Below are positions 25,264 to 35,298 of a stretch of DNA of 37,945 bases, piece by piece. The number at the start of each line of letters is the position of its first letter. Within the stretch, counting starts at the first letter, position 1. A program made the translations under genes and the position numbers. The DNA lies in assembly GCA_031285125.1 (NCBI GenBank), contig JAITWT010000124.1:1-37945 (forward strand), in the 5' to 3' direction. The notes below the pieces were generated by a model that saw nothing but the letters and a program-made list of their open reading frames with translations, had not been told where the DNA came from and made no database searches. Source of the DNA: Burkholderiaceae bacterium (GTDB lineage: Bacteria; Pseudomonadota; Gammaproteobacteria; Burkholderiales; Burkholderiaceae_C).

Positions 25264-26027
25264 GCCATCCCTTGCTTAGCGTTAACACCTTGCAGATGCG
25301 CTTTGGCGGCCTGCTGGCGGTCGACGACGTCAGTTTCGACGTACTGCCGCGCGAGGTGTTCGCCATCATCGGCCCCAACGGCGCCGGCAAAACCACCGTG
25401 TTCAACTGCGTCGGCGGCTTCTACAAACCCAGCGGCGGTGAGATCCTGCTCGAAGGCCGTTCCATCACCGGCTGGCCCACGCACCGCATCGCGCGTGCCG
25501 GCCTGGTGCGCACCTTCCAGAATATTCGCCTGTTCAAACAACTGACGGTCGTGGAAAACCTGCTAGTCGCGCAGCACCGCCAGGTGCGCGGTAATTTGCT
25601 ATCGGGTCTGCTGGCCACGCCCAGCTACCGCCGCGCCGAACGCGCCGCACTCGAGCGCGCCGCACAGTGGCTCGAACGCATGAACCTGAGCGCGGTGGCC
25701 AATCGCCCAGCCGGCACGCTTGCCTACGGCCTGCAACGCCGTCTGGAAATCGCGCGCTGCATGATTACCACCCCGTACCTGCTGATGCTCGACGAACCGG
25801 CAGCCGGCCTGAATCCGCAGGAAAAAATCGAACTGCAACAACTCATCGACCAGCTGCGGCGCGAATGCGGCATCGCGGTTCTGCTCATCGAGCACGACAT
25901 GGGGCTGGTCATGGGTGTATCCGACCGCATCCTCGTGATGGAACACGGCAGGCCGATCATGACCGGCACGCCTGCACAGGTGCGCCATGACGAGCGCGTC
26001 ATTAAAGCCTACCTGGGGGACGAGTGA
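25260..26027 (+). CDS. livG: Branched-chain amino acid ABC transporter ATP-binding protein
   Basis: Walker [10 protein letters not shown]; start ATG 25260 overlapping livM. Confidence 0.95.
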   Translation: MSHPLLSVNTLQMRFGGLLAVDDVSFDVLPREVFAIIGPNGAGKTTVFNCVGGFYKPSGGEILLEGRSITGWPTHRIARAGLVRTFQNIRLFKQLTVVENLLVAQHRQVRGNLLSGLLATPSYRRAERAALERAAQWLERMNLSAVANRPAGTLAYGLQRRLEIARCMITTPYLLMLDEPAAGLNPQEKIELQQLIDQLRRECGIAVLLIEHDMGLVMGVSDRILVMEHGRPIMTGTPAQVRHDERVIKAYLGDE

Positions 26028-26728
26028 TGCTGCGGCTTGAACAAGTGTGCACCCGTTATGGCGCCGTGCAAGCGCTCGACCGGGTTTCCATCGAAGTGCG
26101 GCGCGGTGAAATCGTCGCCCTCATCGGCAGCAACGGCGCCGGCAAAACCACGCTGATGATGACGGTCTGCGGCACCCCGCGCGCCTATTCAGGCCAGGTC
26201 TTCTTCGAGGACGCCGACATCACCACGCTTGCGACGTCCGCCGTCATGCGTCTGGGGCTGTCGATCTCGCCCGAAGGGCGGCGCGTGTTTGCGCAACTGA
26301 CCGTGCGCGAAAACTTGCAAATGGGCGCCTTCTTCAGCGACCGCTCAACCATCGAAGAGCGGCTGGATGACGCCTTCAAGCGCTTTCCCCGCCTGGCCCA
26401 ACGCGCCAACCAGCGCGCGGGCACGCTCTCGGGCGGTGAGCAGCAAATGCTGGCGATTGGCCGCGCGCTAATGAGCCACCCGCGCCTGCTGCTGCTGGAC
26501 GAGCCCACGCTCGGGCTGGCGCCTCTGATCATCAGCCAGATCTTTGAAATCATCCGCACGCTGCGCGAGGAAGGGGTGACGATCTTCCTGGTCGAACAAA
26601 ACGCGCACAAGGCATTACAGGTCGCCGACCGCGGCTACGTGCTTGAGAACGGCCGTGTGGTGCTTGCCGACACCAGCGCCAACCTGCTGACCAACGACCG
26701 CGTACGCCAAGCGTATCTGGGGGGCTAA
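26024..26728 (+). CDS. livF: Branched-chain amino acid ABC transporter ATP-binding protein
   Basis: Walker A GSNGAGKTT, LSGGEQQMLAIGRALMSHPRLLLLDEPTLGLAP. Confidence 0.95.
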   Translation: MMLRLEQVCTRYGAVQALDRVSIEVRRGEIVALIGSNGAGKTTLMMTVCGTPRAYSGQVFFEDADITTLATSAVMRLGLSISPEGRRVFAQLTVRENLQMGAFFSDRSTIEERLDDAFKRFPRLAQRANQRAGTLSGGEQQMLAIGRALMSHPRLLLLDEPTLGLAPLIISQIFEIIRTLREEGVTIFLVEQNAHKALQVADRGYVLENGRVVLADTSANLLTNDRVRQAYLGG

Positions 26729-26918
26729 TTTTCCCTGGCTCTCGCGGCAGCGCTTGGCATGCACGATAGCGCCCGCCCATGCGTCACGTCGTGTCGCCGG
26801 GTTTATCGCCAGCGTTGCCGGCTCGTTTGCCGTCTGGCCGGCGGCCCCGCTCGCCGGGGCTTGACACGGACGCGAGAGCGCTCAAAAGGCGCGAATAAAA
26901 CCGAGGCCTTTGCGCTCA

Positions 26919-27097
26919 GAACCTGTTTACGATCTGAAATGGCTCACGTTGGGCCGCAATCGGGATGAGTGGATGGCCAACGGCGCGCCGCATGGGCTCA
27001 TGCCCATGCAAGCGACTGGGCCGCCCAATCGTCCACCCAATCGCCCGATTTCGGCCCAACCCGAAGGGCAGAGGCATTTGAGATCGTAAACAGATTC
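26919..27097. repeat. Short TIR element E5 (B-type ends)
   Basis: GAACCTGTTTACGATC ... GATCGTAAACAGATTC, flanked by TCA/TCA; central hairpin GCATGGGC-TCAT-GCCCATGC. Confidence 0.9.
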
Positions 27098-27445
27098 TCA
27101 GGGTCAAGCGCATTGGGGTTGAAGCACGGGCATGGCCCATTCGTTACACCTTCTCACCCCAATCATGCCGATTGCGCGCGTCCCCTGCCGATAGAATTAC
27201 AGCCATTGACCGCGTGTTACTCCCTTTTCAGACCCAGCGAATCCGCGAAGGCCAAGCGCAGACCGTGCTTGCAGCACCGTAGCTGACGCCAACGAAGTGA
27301 TCGCTTGATAGGGAACGGGAATAACCTTCAGGGAAGTCGCATAGATACCAGCTTGGGCAAACTTCGCCGTGGAGGGGGGAGTACGTGCTACTGCTGTTTA
27401 GATTAAAAGTTTTATTTTTTCATCATCTCATCAGCGAGGTATTCC

Positions 27446-28510
27446 ATGGCTCTAGTTTCAATGCGCGAATTGCTCGACCACGCCGCTGCCAACGGCTACG
27501 GCATTCCGGCCTTCAACGTCAATAACCTGGAACAGGTGCAGGCTGTGATGGAAGCGGCCAAGGAAACTGGCGCGCCGGTCATTCTGCAGGCCAGCGCGGG
27601 CGCGCGCAAGTACGCGGGAGAGTCCTTTATCAAGTACCTGATTCTGGCGGCGGTCGAGGCGTACCCGGACATCCCGCTGGTCATGCATCAGGACCACGGC
27701 CAGAGCCCCGATGTATGCAAGGGAGCGATCGACCTGGGCTTTTCCTCGGTCATGATGGACGGCTCGCTGCAGGCCGACGGCAAGACCATTGCAAGCTACG
27801 ACTACAACGTCGATGTGAGCAAAAAAGTGGCCGAAATGGCGCACCAGGTCGGCGTCACGGTCGAAGGCGAGCTGGGCTGCCTGGGTTCGCTCGAAACCAT
27901 GCGCGGCGACAAGGAAGATGGCCACGGCACGGATGCCACCATGACGCGCGAGCAGCTGCTGACCGACCCCGAGCAGGCCGCCGATTTCGTCAAGCAAACA
28001 CAGATCGACGCACTCGCCATCGCCATCGGTACCAGCCACGGCGCCTACAAGTTCACGCGCAAACCCACGGGCGACATCTTGGCGATCGACCGTATCAAGG
28101 AAATCCACCGCCGTCTGCCCAACACGCACTTGGTGATGCACGGCTCGTCGAGCGTGCCGCAGGAACTGCTGGCGATCATCCGCCAGTACGGCGGCAAGAT
28201 GAAGGAGACCTACGGCGTGCCGGTCGAGGAGCTTCAGGAAGCCATCAAACATGGCGTACGCAAGATCAACATCGACACCGACATCCGCTTGGCGATGACC
28301 GGCGCGGCGCGCAAGTTCATGGCCGAAAACCCCGAGAAGTTCGACGCCCGCGAATGGCTCAAACCCGCACGCGAGGCCGCCAAACAGCTGTGCAAGCAGC
28401 GCTACATCGAATTTGGTTGCGAAGGCCAGGGCGCAAAAATCAAGGGCGAAACGCTGCAAGTCATGGCCGCACGGTACACACGCGGCGAACTGGCGCAGCA
28501 GGTTCTTTGA
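27446..28510 (+). CDS. fba: Class II fructose-1,6-bisphosphate aldolase
   Basis: [30 protein letters not shown]...[28 protein letters not shown]. Confidence 0.96.
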   Translation: MALVSMRELLDHAAANGYGIPAFNVNNLEQVQAVMEAAKETGAPVILQASAGARKYAGESFIKYLILAAVEAYPDIPLVMHQDHGQSPDVCKGAIDLGFSSVMMDGSLQADGKTIASYDYNVDVSKKVAEMAHQVGVTVEGELGCLGSLETMRGDKEDGHGTDATMTREQLLTDPEQAADFVKQTQIDALAIAIGTSHGAYKFTRKPTGDILAIDRIKEIHRRLPNTHLVMHGSSSVPQELLAIIRQYGGKMKETYGVPVEELQEAIKHGVRKINIDTDIRLAMTGAARKFMAENPEKFDAREWLKPAREAAKQLCKQRYIEFGCEGQGAKIKGETLQVMAARYTRGELAQQVL

Positions 28511-28531
28511 GAAAACGCTGAAGTGCTTGCA

Positions 28532-28555
28532 CAAGCCGCGTCCGGACGCGGCTTG
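28532..28555. repeat. 24-bp perfect palindrome in the fba-tal gap
   Basis: CAAGCCGCGTCC|GGACGCGGCTTG. Confidence 0.9.
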
Positions 28556-28593
28556 AACCTCTGAAAACCCGGCGCGTTGCGGATAATGCGCCG

Positions 28594-29535
28594 ATGAACC
28601 AACTTGAAACCCTGCGGCCATGGACCACCGTGGTCGCCGATACGGGCGATTTCCGCCAGTTGGGCGCGTTCCGCCCGCAAGATGCAACCACCAATCCCTC
28701 ATTGATTCTGAAGGCGGTGCAAAAGCCGGCGTACCGGCCGCTGCTCGATGAAACGGTCCGCGCGCACCAGGGGAAGGCGCGCGACGAAGTGATCGACCGG
28801 CTGCTGGTGCGCTTTGGCACGGAGATTCTGTCGATCATTCCGGGACGCGTATCGACCGAAGTCGATGCGCGCCTGAGCTTCGATACCGGCGCGACGGTGG
28901 CGCGCGCCGAACGTATCGTGGCGCTGTACCGCGCCGAGGGCATCGACACCGCCCAGCGCGTGCTGATCAAGATCGCCGCCACGTGGGAAGGCATCCAGGC
29001 TGCGCGCGCGCTGGAGCAACGCGGCATCCACACCAATCTGACGCTGCTGTTTTCGTTCGCGCAAGCCGTGGCGTGCGCCGATGCGCAGGTGCGGCTGATT
29101 TCGCCCTTCGTGGGCCGTATTTACGACTGGCACAAGAAGGCAGCGGGCGCACAGTGGGATGAGGCCGCGAATGCGGGCGCCAACGATCCGGGCGTGCGCT
29201 CGGTGCGGGAAATTTTCAATTACTACAAGTGTCACGGCATCCGCACCGAGGTGATGGGCGCGAGTTTTCGCAATACCGGTCAAATCGGCGCGCTGGCCGG
29301 TTGCGATCTGCTGACCATCAGCCCCGAATTGCTCAGTGAACTCGAGGCCAGCGATGCGCCGCTGACGCGCGCGCTCGATGCCCAGGCCGCGCGCGCGCTG
29401 ACGATGGCGCCGGTGCACTACACCGAGGCCGGCTTTCGCTATGCACTCAACGAGAACGCGATGGCCACCGAAAAGCTGGCCGAGGGTATCCGTGCCTTCG
29501 CGGCGGATGCGATCAAACTCGAAGCCCTGATATGA
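28594..29535 (+). CDS. tal: Transaldolase
   Basis: [29 protein letters not shown]...[36 protein letters not shown]. Confidence 0.96.
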   Translation: MNQLETLRPWTTVVADTGDFRQLGAFRPQDATTNPSLILKAVQKPAYRPLLDETVRAHQGKARDEVIDRLLVRFGTEILSIIPGRVSTEVDARLSFDTGATVARAERIVALYRAEGIDTAQRVLIKIAATWEGIQAARALEQRGIHTNLTLLFSFAQAVACADAQVRLISPFVGRIYDWHKKAAGAQWDEAANAGANDPGVRSVREIFNYYKCHGIRTEVMGASFRNTGQIGALAGCDLLTISPELLSELEASDAPLTRALDAQAARALTMAPVHYTEAGFRYALNENAMATEKLAEGIRAFAADAIKLEALI

Positions 29536-31145
29536 CTGATATGAATACGGTCGCGCCCTTGCGCTGCGACCGCGCTCCGGCTTGGGGCAAATTGCAGGCG
29601 CATTTCGACGCCGTGGGCCGCGACTTCGATTTGCGCACGGCTTTCGCCGCCGATGTCCGCCGCCTCCAGCGTTTCAGCCAGCAAGCGCCGTACCTGTACG
29701 CCGATCTGTCAAAGAACCTGATCGACACGCGCGCCGAAGAATTGCTGCTCGAATTGGCCGTGCAGTGCGGCCTGGAGGCGCAGCGCGATGCGATGTTCGC
29801 GGGCGCGCAGGTCAACCGCAGCGAAGGCCGCGCGGCGCTGCATGTCCTGCTGCGTGACCCGCAAACGCCGCCCGGGCTGCAAGCGCAGGCCGCGCAGGTA
29901 CACGCCACGCGCAAGGCCATGCTGGCGTTCGCCGAATCGGTGCGCGCCGACGCGGGGATTACCGACGTGGTCAACATCGGCATCGGCGGCTCCGACCTCG
30001 GCGCGCACATGGCGGTGCTTGCGCTCGATGAATTCGTGCTCGCGGGCAAACGTTTTCACTTCGTCGCCAACGTCGATGGGCATGAGCTGGCCTCGGTGCT
30101 GCGCCGGCTGCGCCCGCAAAACACGCTGTTCATCATCGCCTCCAAAACCTTCAGCACGGCCGAGACGATGACCAATGCGAACGCGGCGCGGCGCTGGTTC
30201 GAGCACAACAGCGGCGGCCCCAGCGGCGATCCCCATAGCCACGACCTCCCTGCCGGTGCGCATGGCACGGCCCGGCATTTCGTTGCCGTTACGGCCAACG
30301 CCGCGGCGGCGCACGCCTTCGGCATCGAAACCATCTTTGATTTTTGGGACTGGGTCGGCGGGCGCTATTCGATGTGGTCGGCCATTGGCCTGCCCATTGC
30401 CATTGCCATTGGCGCGCACGGTTTCCAGGCGCTCCTGGCAGGCGCCCATGCCATGGACCTGCACTTTCGCACCGCGCCGTTGGCGCGTAATCTGCCGGTG
30501 CGGCTGGCGCTGTTGGACATTTGGTACCGCAACTTTCACCGCTTTTCCAGCCGCTGCATCGCCCCTTACCACAGTGCGCTGCGGCGTTTGCCGGCGTACC
30601 TGCAGCAGTTGGAGATGGAAAGCAACGGCAAGCGCGTCGATCAGAGCGGCGCGCTGCTACCGCCGGGCCTGGATACCGCGCCGGTGCTGTGGGGCGAACC
30701 GGGCACCAACGGCCAGCACGCCTATTTCCAGATGCTGCACCAGGGCACGCAGCGCGTGCCGGTCGAGTTCATCGCCGTGCGTGAGGCCGCGCACGCACTG
30801 CCCAGTCACCACGAAAAACTGCTGGCCAATGCGCTCGGCCAAGCCCAGGCATTGATGCTCGGCCGGCCCGATACGCGAGGACACAGAGATTTTCCCGGCA
30901 ACCGCCCAAGCACCTTCTTCGTCTGGCAGCGTCTGAAACCGGAAACGCTGGGCGCCTTCATCGCGCTCTACGAGCACCGGGTATTCACCAGTGGCGCGTT
31001 GTGGGGCATCGACAGTTTCGACCAATGGGGCGTCGAATTGGGCAAAGCGCTCGCCCAAACACTGGAGCCGCGCTTGGCCAGTGGCGATATGCAGGGGCTG
31101 GATGCTTCCACGGCCGGGCTGTTACGGCGCTTGCGGGAACACTAG
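29532..31145 (+). CDS. pgi: Glucose-6-phosphate isomerase
   Basis: [20 protein letters not shown]...[23 protein letters not shown]...[28 protein letters not shown]. Confidence 0.97.
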   Translation: MTDMNTVAPLRCDRAPAWGKLQAHFDAVGRDFDLRTAFAADVRRLQRFSQQAPYLYADLSKNLIDTRAEELLLELAVQCGLEAQRDAMFAGAQVNRSEGRAALHVLLRDPQTPPGLQAQAAQVHATRKAMLAFAESVRADAGITDVVNIGIGGSDLGAHMAVLALDEFVLAGKRFHFVANVDGHELASVLRRLRPQNTLFIIASKTFSTAETMTNANAARRWFEHNSGGPSGDPHSHDLPAGAHGTARHFVAVTANAAAAHAFGIETIFDFWDWVGGRYSMWSAIGLPIAIAIGAHGFQALLAGAHAMDLHFRTAPLARNLPVRLALLDIWYRNFHRFSSRCIAPYHSALRRLPAYLQQLEMESNGKRVDQSGALLPPGLDTAPVLWGEPGTNGQHAYFQMLHQGTQRVPVEFIAVREAAHALPSHHEKLLANALGQAQALMLGRPDTRGHRDFPGNRPSTFFVWQRLKPETLGAFIALYEHRVFTSGALWGIDSFDQWGVELGKALAQTLEPRLASGDMQGLDASTAGLLRRLREH

Positions 31146-31438
31146 CCGGCAGTTGACGGCTTGTTATCTTCATACAAGCCTTAGAACCTGTTTACGATCT
31201 GAAATGGCTCACGTTGGGCCGCAATCGGGATGAGTGGGTGGCCCATGGCGCGCCGCATGGGCTCATGCCCATGCAAGCGACTTGGCCGCCCAATCGCCCG
31301 AAAAGGCCTCTGCGTGAGCCATTTGAGATCGTAAACAGGTTCTTATAAATATGGACTTGCGCTGCTTCGCTGACCTTCACCTTTTGCAGTGAGGGCGCTA
31401 CGCACCCGTCAGTGCCGCGCTCAACGGCCGTTTCTAGG
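31144..31438. repeat. Second-family inverted-repeat pair F3 enclosing element E6
   Basis: AGCCGGCAGTTGACGGCTTG at left; GCGCTCAACGGCCGTTTCTAGG at right. Confidence 0.5.
31184..31342. repeat. Short TIR element E6 (B-type ends)
   Basis: GAACCTGTTTACGATC ... GATCGTAAACAGGTTC, flanked by TTA/TTA; left portion nearly identical to E5. Confidence 0.92.
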
Positions 31439-31482
31439 CTAATTAAAAATCATTCATTCGCAAGAATTGATTGAAAAATTTT

Positions 31483-31848
31483 ATGTTATCGATCCCCATT
31501 CCTGCCGGCCTGCAAACCGTGCTGTTGCTCTGCATGAGCAACATCTTCATGACTTTTGCCTGGTACGGACACCTGCGCAAGCTCGCCAGCGCGCCGTGGT
31601 ACGCCGCCGCGCTCATCAGTTGGGGCATCGCGCTGTTTGAATACCTGCTGCAAGTGCCGGGCAACCGCATCGGCTTCACGCAAGCCGGGTTCAGCGTGGG
31701 GCAACTGAAAATCATTCAGGAGGTCATCACGCTGAGCGTGTTCGTGCCCTTCGCGGTCTTCTTCCTGCACCAGCCGCTGCGGCTGGACTACCTGTGGGCG
31801 GGGCTGTGCATGGTGGGCGCGGTGTATTTCATTTTTCGCGGCGGTTAA
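31483..31848 (+). CDS. DMT/DUF486-family small membrane protein
   Basis: LLLCMSNIFMTFAWYGHLRKL...WGIALFEYLLQVPGNRIGFTQAGFSVGQLKIIQEVITLSVFVPFAVFFL. Confidence 0.88.
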   Translation: MLSIPIPAGLQTVLLLCMSNIFMTFAWYGHLRKLASAPWYAAALISWGIALFEYLLQVPGNRIGFTQAGFSVGQLKIIQEVITLSVFVPFAVFFLHQPLRLDYLWAGLCMVGAVYFIFRGG

Positions 31849-31959
31849 ACCCTGCCTTCTTTCCCCGCCCCGTCAGACAAGGCGAATGGGGGCGCTCCTG
31901 TTACTGACACAATTGAGCCTGTCGTGCGCGGGCGGTTGCTCCGCTGCGCAATACCTTCA

Positions 31960-32121
31960 AAACCTGTTTGCGACCCTAAATGTCTCGCGCAAATCCCTTT
32001 ACGGGCGTTCTTACATTACTGCTCTCGCCCATGGCACGGGCGATGAAAGCGACGCGCGGCACCTTGTACCTCATCGGTACAAAGCCATCCGCGCAAGCCC
32101 TTTAGGATCACGAACAGGTTC
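31960..32121. repeat. Diverged short TIR element E7
   Basis: AAACCTGTTTGCGACC ... GGATCACGAACAGGTTC; core resembles E2 (GCCCATGGCACG), flanks no longer match. Confidence 0.65.
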
Positions 32122-32154
32122 CAACACCAGGAACCAACACAAGGAATCCCCGTC

Positions 32155-32799
32155 ATGTTTGGCAAACTCATGCCCCGCGAGGGAAATTTTTTCGAAATGT
32201 TCAACCAACACGCCGAGCGCATCGTCGAGGCGGCACACGCTTTCGAGCGATTGGTCGAACACTACGCTGATCCGCAGTTGCGCGAACAGCACATCGGCGA
32301 GGTTGACGATGCCGAGCGCGCCGCTGACCGCATTACGCATGATGTCAACCGGCTGTTGCACAAAACCTTCATCACGCCGATCGACCGCGAGCAGATCCAC
32401 AAGCTCATCAACACCATGGATGACGTTGCCGACCTGATCCAGGATTGCGCCGAGGCCATGTCGCTGTACGACATCCGGCAGATGACCAGCGAAATCACGG
32501 ACCTGACCTTATTGAGCGTGCGCTGCTGCGCAAGAGTCAAGGACGCCGTGCTGCACCTGGGGAAAATTAGCTCCCCGGGGACAGCCGAGGCGGTGATCAA
32601 AACCTGCGAGGAGATTGACCGGCTCGAATCCGACGCCGACCGCGCGATGCGAACCGCCATGAGCAAACTTTTCCGTGAAGAGCCCGACGTGCGCGAAGTC
32701 ATGAAACTGCGGGCCATCTACGAGCTGCTGGAAACCATTACCGACAAATGTGAAGACGTGGCCAACGTGATCGAAGGCATCGTCCTCGAAAACTCCTGA
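32155..32799 (+). CDS. DUF47-family (PhoU-like) phosphate transport regulator
   Basis: MFGKLMPREGNFFEMFNQHAERIVEAAHAFERLVEHY...HDVNRLLHKTFITPIDREQIHKLINTMDDVADLI. Confidence 0.93.
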   Translation: MFGKLMPREGNFFEMFNQHAERIVEAAHAFERLVEHYADPQLREQHIGEVDDAERAADRITHDVNRLLHKTFITPIDREQIHKLINTMDDVADLIQDCAEAMSLYDIRQMTSEITDLTLLSVRCCARVKDAVLHLGKISSPGTAEAVIKTCEEIDRLESDADRAMRTAMSKLFREEPDVREVMKLRAIYELLETITDKCEDVANVIEGIVLENS

Positions 32800-32812
32800 G
32801 CAGGCGGCAATC

Positions 32813-33823
32813 ATGGCAACAATGCACGCCAATCTCTGGATGGTGGTAATGCTTATCGTGCTGGCCATCCTGTTCGACTTCATGAATGGCTTTCATGATG
32901 CGGCGAACTCCATCGCCACCGTGGTCTCCACCGGCGTACTGCGGCCCGGCCAAGCGGTGGTGATGGCGGCCTTTTTCAACCTGCTGGCCATCGGCGTATT
33001 TCACCTGGGCGTCGCCGCCACCGTGGGCAAAGGCATTGCCGATCCCAGCATTATTGATATCCATGTGGTGTTCGGCGCGCTCATCGGCGCCATCGCGTGG
33101 GATATTCTGACCTGGTACTACGGCCTGCCGACCAGCTCCTCCCACGCACTGATTGGCGGTATCGTAGGGGCCGTCATGGCCAAAGCGGGCACCGGCCCGC
33201 TAATCGCCAGCGGCCTTTTCAAAACCGTCGCCTTCATCTTCATTTCTCCGCTGGAAGGCTTCGTGCTGGGCGCGTTAATGATGGTGGCCGTGGCCTGGAT
33301 CTTCCGCCACTTCAGCCCTTCGCGCGTGGACCGCTGGTTTCGCCGTTTGCAGTTGGTCTCGGCCGCCGCCTACAGCTTGGGCCACGGCGGCAACGATGCA
33401 CAAAAAACCATCGGCCTCATCTGGATGTTGCTGATTACCACCGGCTACACCTCGGCCCAGGCCCCCGAACCACCGATGTGGACCATCATCGCCTGCTACA
33501 CCGCCATGGGGCTGGGCACCATGTTCGGCGGCTGGCGCATCGTCAAGACCATGGGCCAGAAAATCACCAAACTCAAACCCGTGGGCGGCTTTTGCGCTGA
33601 AACCGGCGGCGCCCTGACCCTGTTCACGGCCACGTTGCTGGGCATACCCGTTTCCACCACCCACACCATCACCGGCGCCATCGTCGGCGTTGGTTCGGCC
33701 CAACGCGCCAGCGCGGTACGCTGGGGCGTTGCCGGCAGCATCGTATGGGCGTGGATTTTCACCATCCCGGCGGCGGCGATCGTCGCGGCACTTGCGTATT
33801 GGGTGAGCGCGTGGATTTTTTGA
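32813..33823 (+). CDS. pit: Low-affinity inorganic phosphate transporter (Pit family)
   Basis: DFMNGFHDAANSIATVVSTGVL...GLPTSSSHALIGGIVGA...SLGHGGNDAQKTIGLI...GIPVSTTHTITGAIVGVGS. Confidence 0.95.
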   Translation: MATMHANLWMVVMLIVLAILFDFMNGFHDAANSIATVVSTGVLRPGQAVVMAAFFNLLAIGVFHLGVAATVGKGIADPSIIDIHVVFGALIGAIAWDILTWYYGLPTSSSHALIGGIVGAVMAKAGTGPLIASGLFKTVAFIFISPLEGFVLGALMMVAVAWIFRHFSPSRVDRWFRRLQLVSAAAYSLGHGGNDAQKTIGLIWMLLITTGYTSAQAPEPPMWTIIACYTAMGLGTMFGGWRIVKTMGQKITKLKPVGGFCAETGGALTLFTATLLGIPVSTTHTITGAIVGVGSAQRASAVRWGVAGSIVWAWIFTIPAAAIVAALAYWVSAWIF

Positions 33824-33942
33824 AGCCGACAAGAAATCAGTTCAGTCGCTGCCTTATTCCATTTTTCGTTCGTAACGATAGCAATAACCCCGATTCCATC
33901 GTTTCCGAAAAACATCGATTGGGCGCGCTTACCTGACTCCCT

Positions 33943-34070
33943 CCCCTGCTGGGGGAACGGTAGGTGTGTGGGCCGCGCGCCGTTGGGCATGGGCGCTGCC
34001 TGTATTTCCAAGCGCCGCAAACCCCCATCCCTGCCTTCCCCCAAAAGGGGAAGGAGAAAAGCCAGCGCGC
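33943..34070. repeat. Imperfect long inverted repeat downstream of pit
   Basis: CTCCCTCCCCTGCTGGGGGAACGGTAGGTGTGTGGG versus reverse complement of AACCCCCATCCCTGCCTTCCCCCAAAAGGGGAAGGAG. Confidence 0.5.
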
Positions 34071-34106
34071 CAAGTCCGCTCTTGCTGTTTTGAACGAGAA
34101 ATCGAA

Positions 34107-34252
34107 TTAGGGCCTGTTCACACTATTTCCGCAGTCGCGTTGTGCACCCGAAGGGAAGGGCGGCATTGGCCCGCCCTTGGGCGTTACGCTCCTTGCATGG
34201 GCAGGCCAATACTGCCCTTCGCGACTGTGGAAATAGTGTGAACAGGCCCTAA
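34107..34252. repeat. Short TIR element E8 (C-type ends)
   Basis: TTAGGGCCTGTTCACACTATTTCCGCAGTCGCG at left; inverted copy at right with one mismatch over 33 bp; stem AAGGGCGG/CCGCCCTT. Confidence 0.9.
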
Positions 34253-34391
34253 ACCATCTGCGAGTACAAGGTTTGACGCAAAACCAGCAGCTCGCACTTT
34301 AGACGCCATTTGGATCGCATCGTTATTTATTCACGTCAACGCATTAACAGAGCGATACCCGGAGCCCCCTCCTCGATCCCCTTGCGCGTGC

Positions 34392-34691
34392 TCACTGAAC
34401 GACCGTCTCGCTTACCGCTTTCAATCTGACTGAGAACGGCTTGCTGAGGCCCGCGGCGGCCGCGAGAGCATCCTGAGTCATCCCACGATATTCCCGCCAT
34501 GCGCGCACCGCATGCGCCTCGTCCGCAATGACGTAAGCCACCGGTGCAGGAAAGCCGTTGGCCACGGCCTGGTCATAGAGCCCCTCATCCTCGATGCCCT
34601 CCTCCTTGCCACGAGCTTTGTGCCACACAGACGCGGGCACCCCGTAGAACACAGGCTTTCCGCCTGGCTCGATCACTTGTGCTTGGCTCAT
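34392..34691 (-). pseudogene. XRE-family antitoxin, frameshifted in the HTH
   Basis: AVRAWREYRGMTQDALAAAAGLSKP then a frame change; the alternative frame continues LSQIESGKRDG. Confidence 0.75.
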
Positions 34692-34819
34692 TTGTAAATA
34701 CCGCCTCTCGCACCAATCTCCAGCACGAGAATGTCCCGCCGCCCGGAATCCGGCGTTTAGATCACGCGCCAATCGCCGATATGAAGCCGATCGTCCGGGC
34801 GACGCGCCCACTTCTTGAC
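34688..34819 (-). pseudogene. RelE/ParE-superfamily toxin remnant
   Basis: Minus-strand translation VKKWARRPDDRLHIGDWRVI*TPDSGRRDILVLEIGARGGIYK*, internal stop, N-terminus missing; stop overlaps the antitoxin ATG. Confidence 0.75.
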
Positions 34820-35242
34820 ATTCGCCGCGTCTGCTCACGGCACAGCTCAAGACCCTATTTGTGCTGAGCACCCTATGGATGGTCAGCACATGCCGGCGAG
34901 CAAAGTACGCCCCAAAGGTGCATGGATCGCCCCAAAAGACCCTGCGAGCGGCTCAAGGGAGCACGCCGCCTGCACGGGTACCGCGCTGGAGTCCGCGGGC
35001 ACAGGAAATTGTCTGCATTCGGGCGCTTCAGTACATCAGCTCACTTGGACGGGATTCGTGAAGAGCATCCCTAACAGGGACGGGAACCGAACTGGCGCGC
35101 GTGAAGATGGAGCACCAAATCCAGGGAACAGTGCGCGAAAACACAACGGCAAAGTACGCCTTCTCCACCGCTACTGCCGGACGTAACAAATTCCGGTGCA
35201 ATGCCGCGCGCAACCCATCAGATCAACTACTATTTTTATTAG

Positions 35243-35270
35243 TTTACACGATTCTAGACCTTGGGATAAT
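35243..35270 (+). promoter_or_regulatory. Candidate sigma70 promoter of the luxI homolog
   Basis: TTTACA (35243-35248), 16-bp spacer, GATAAT (35265-35270), 28 bp upstream of ATG 35299. Confidence 0.45.
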
Positions 35271-35298
35271 AATCTCTTTTTACAATGGATGCGAATAT

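Noticed and set aside
27190-27440. Possible structured RNA or riboswitch upstream of fba
   Set aside because: ORF-free region, but I could not match it to a known riboswitch or 6S RNA pattern by eye; needs Rfam/Infernal.
27458-28702. 414-aa minus-strand ORF over fba
   Set aside because: Antisense shadow of a clearly conserved gene.
34815-35186. ORFs between the TA remnant and luxI
   Set aside because: No recognisable domain on either strand and no good start context; left unannotated.
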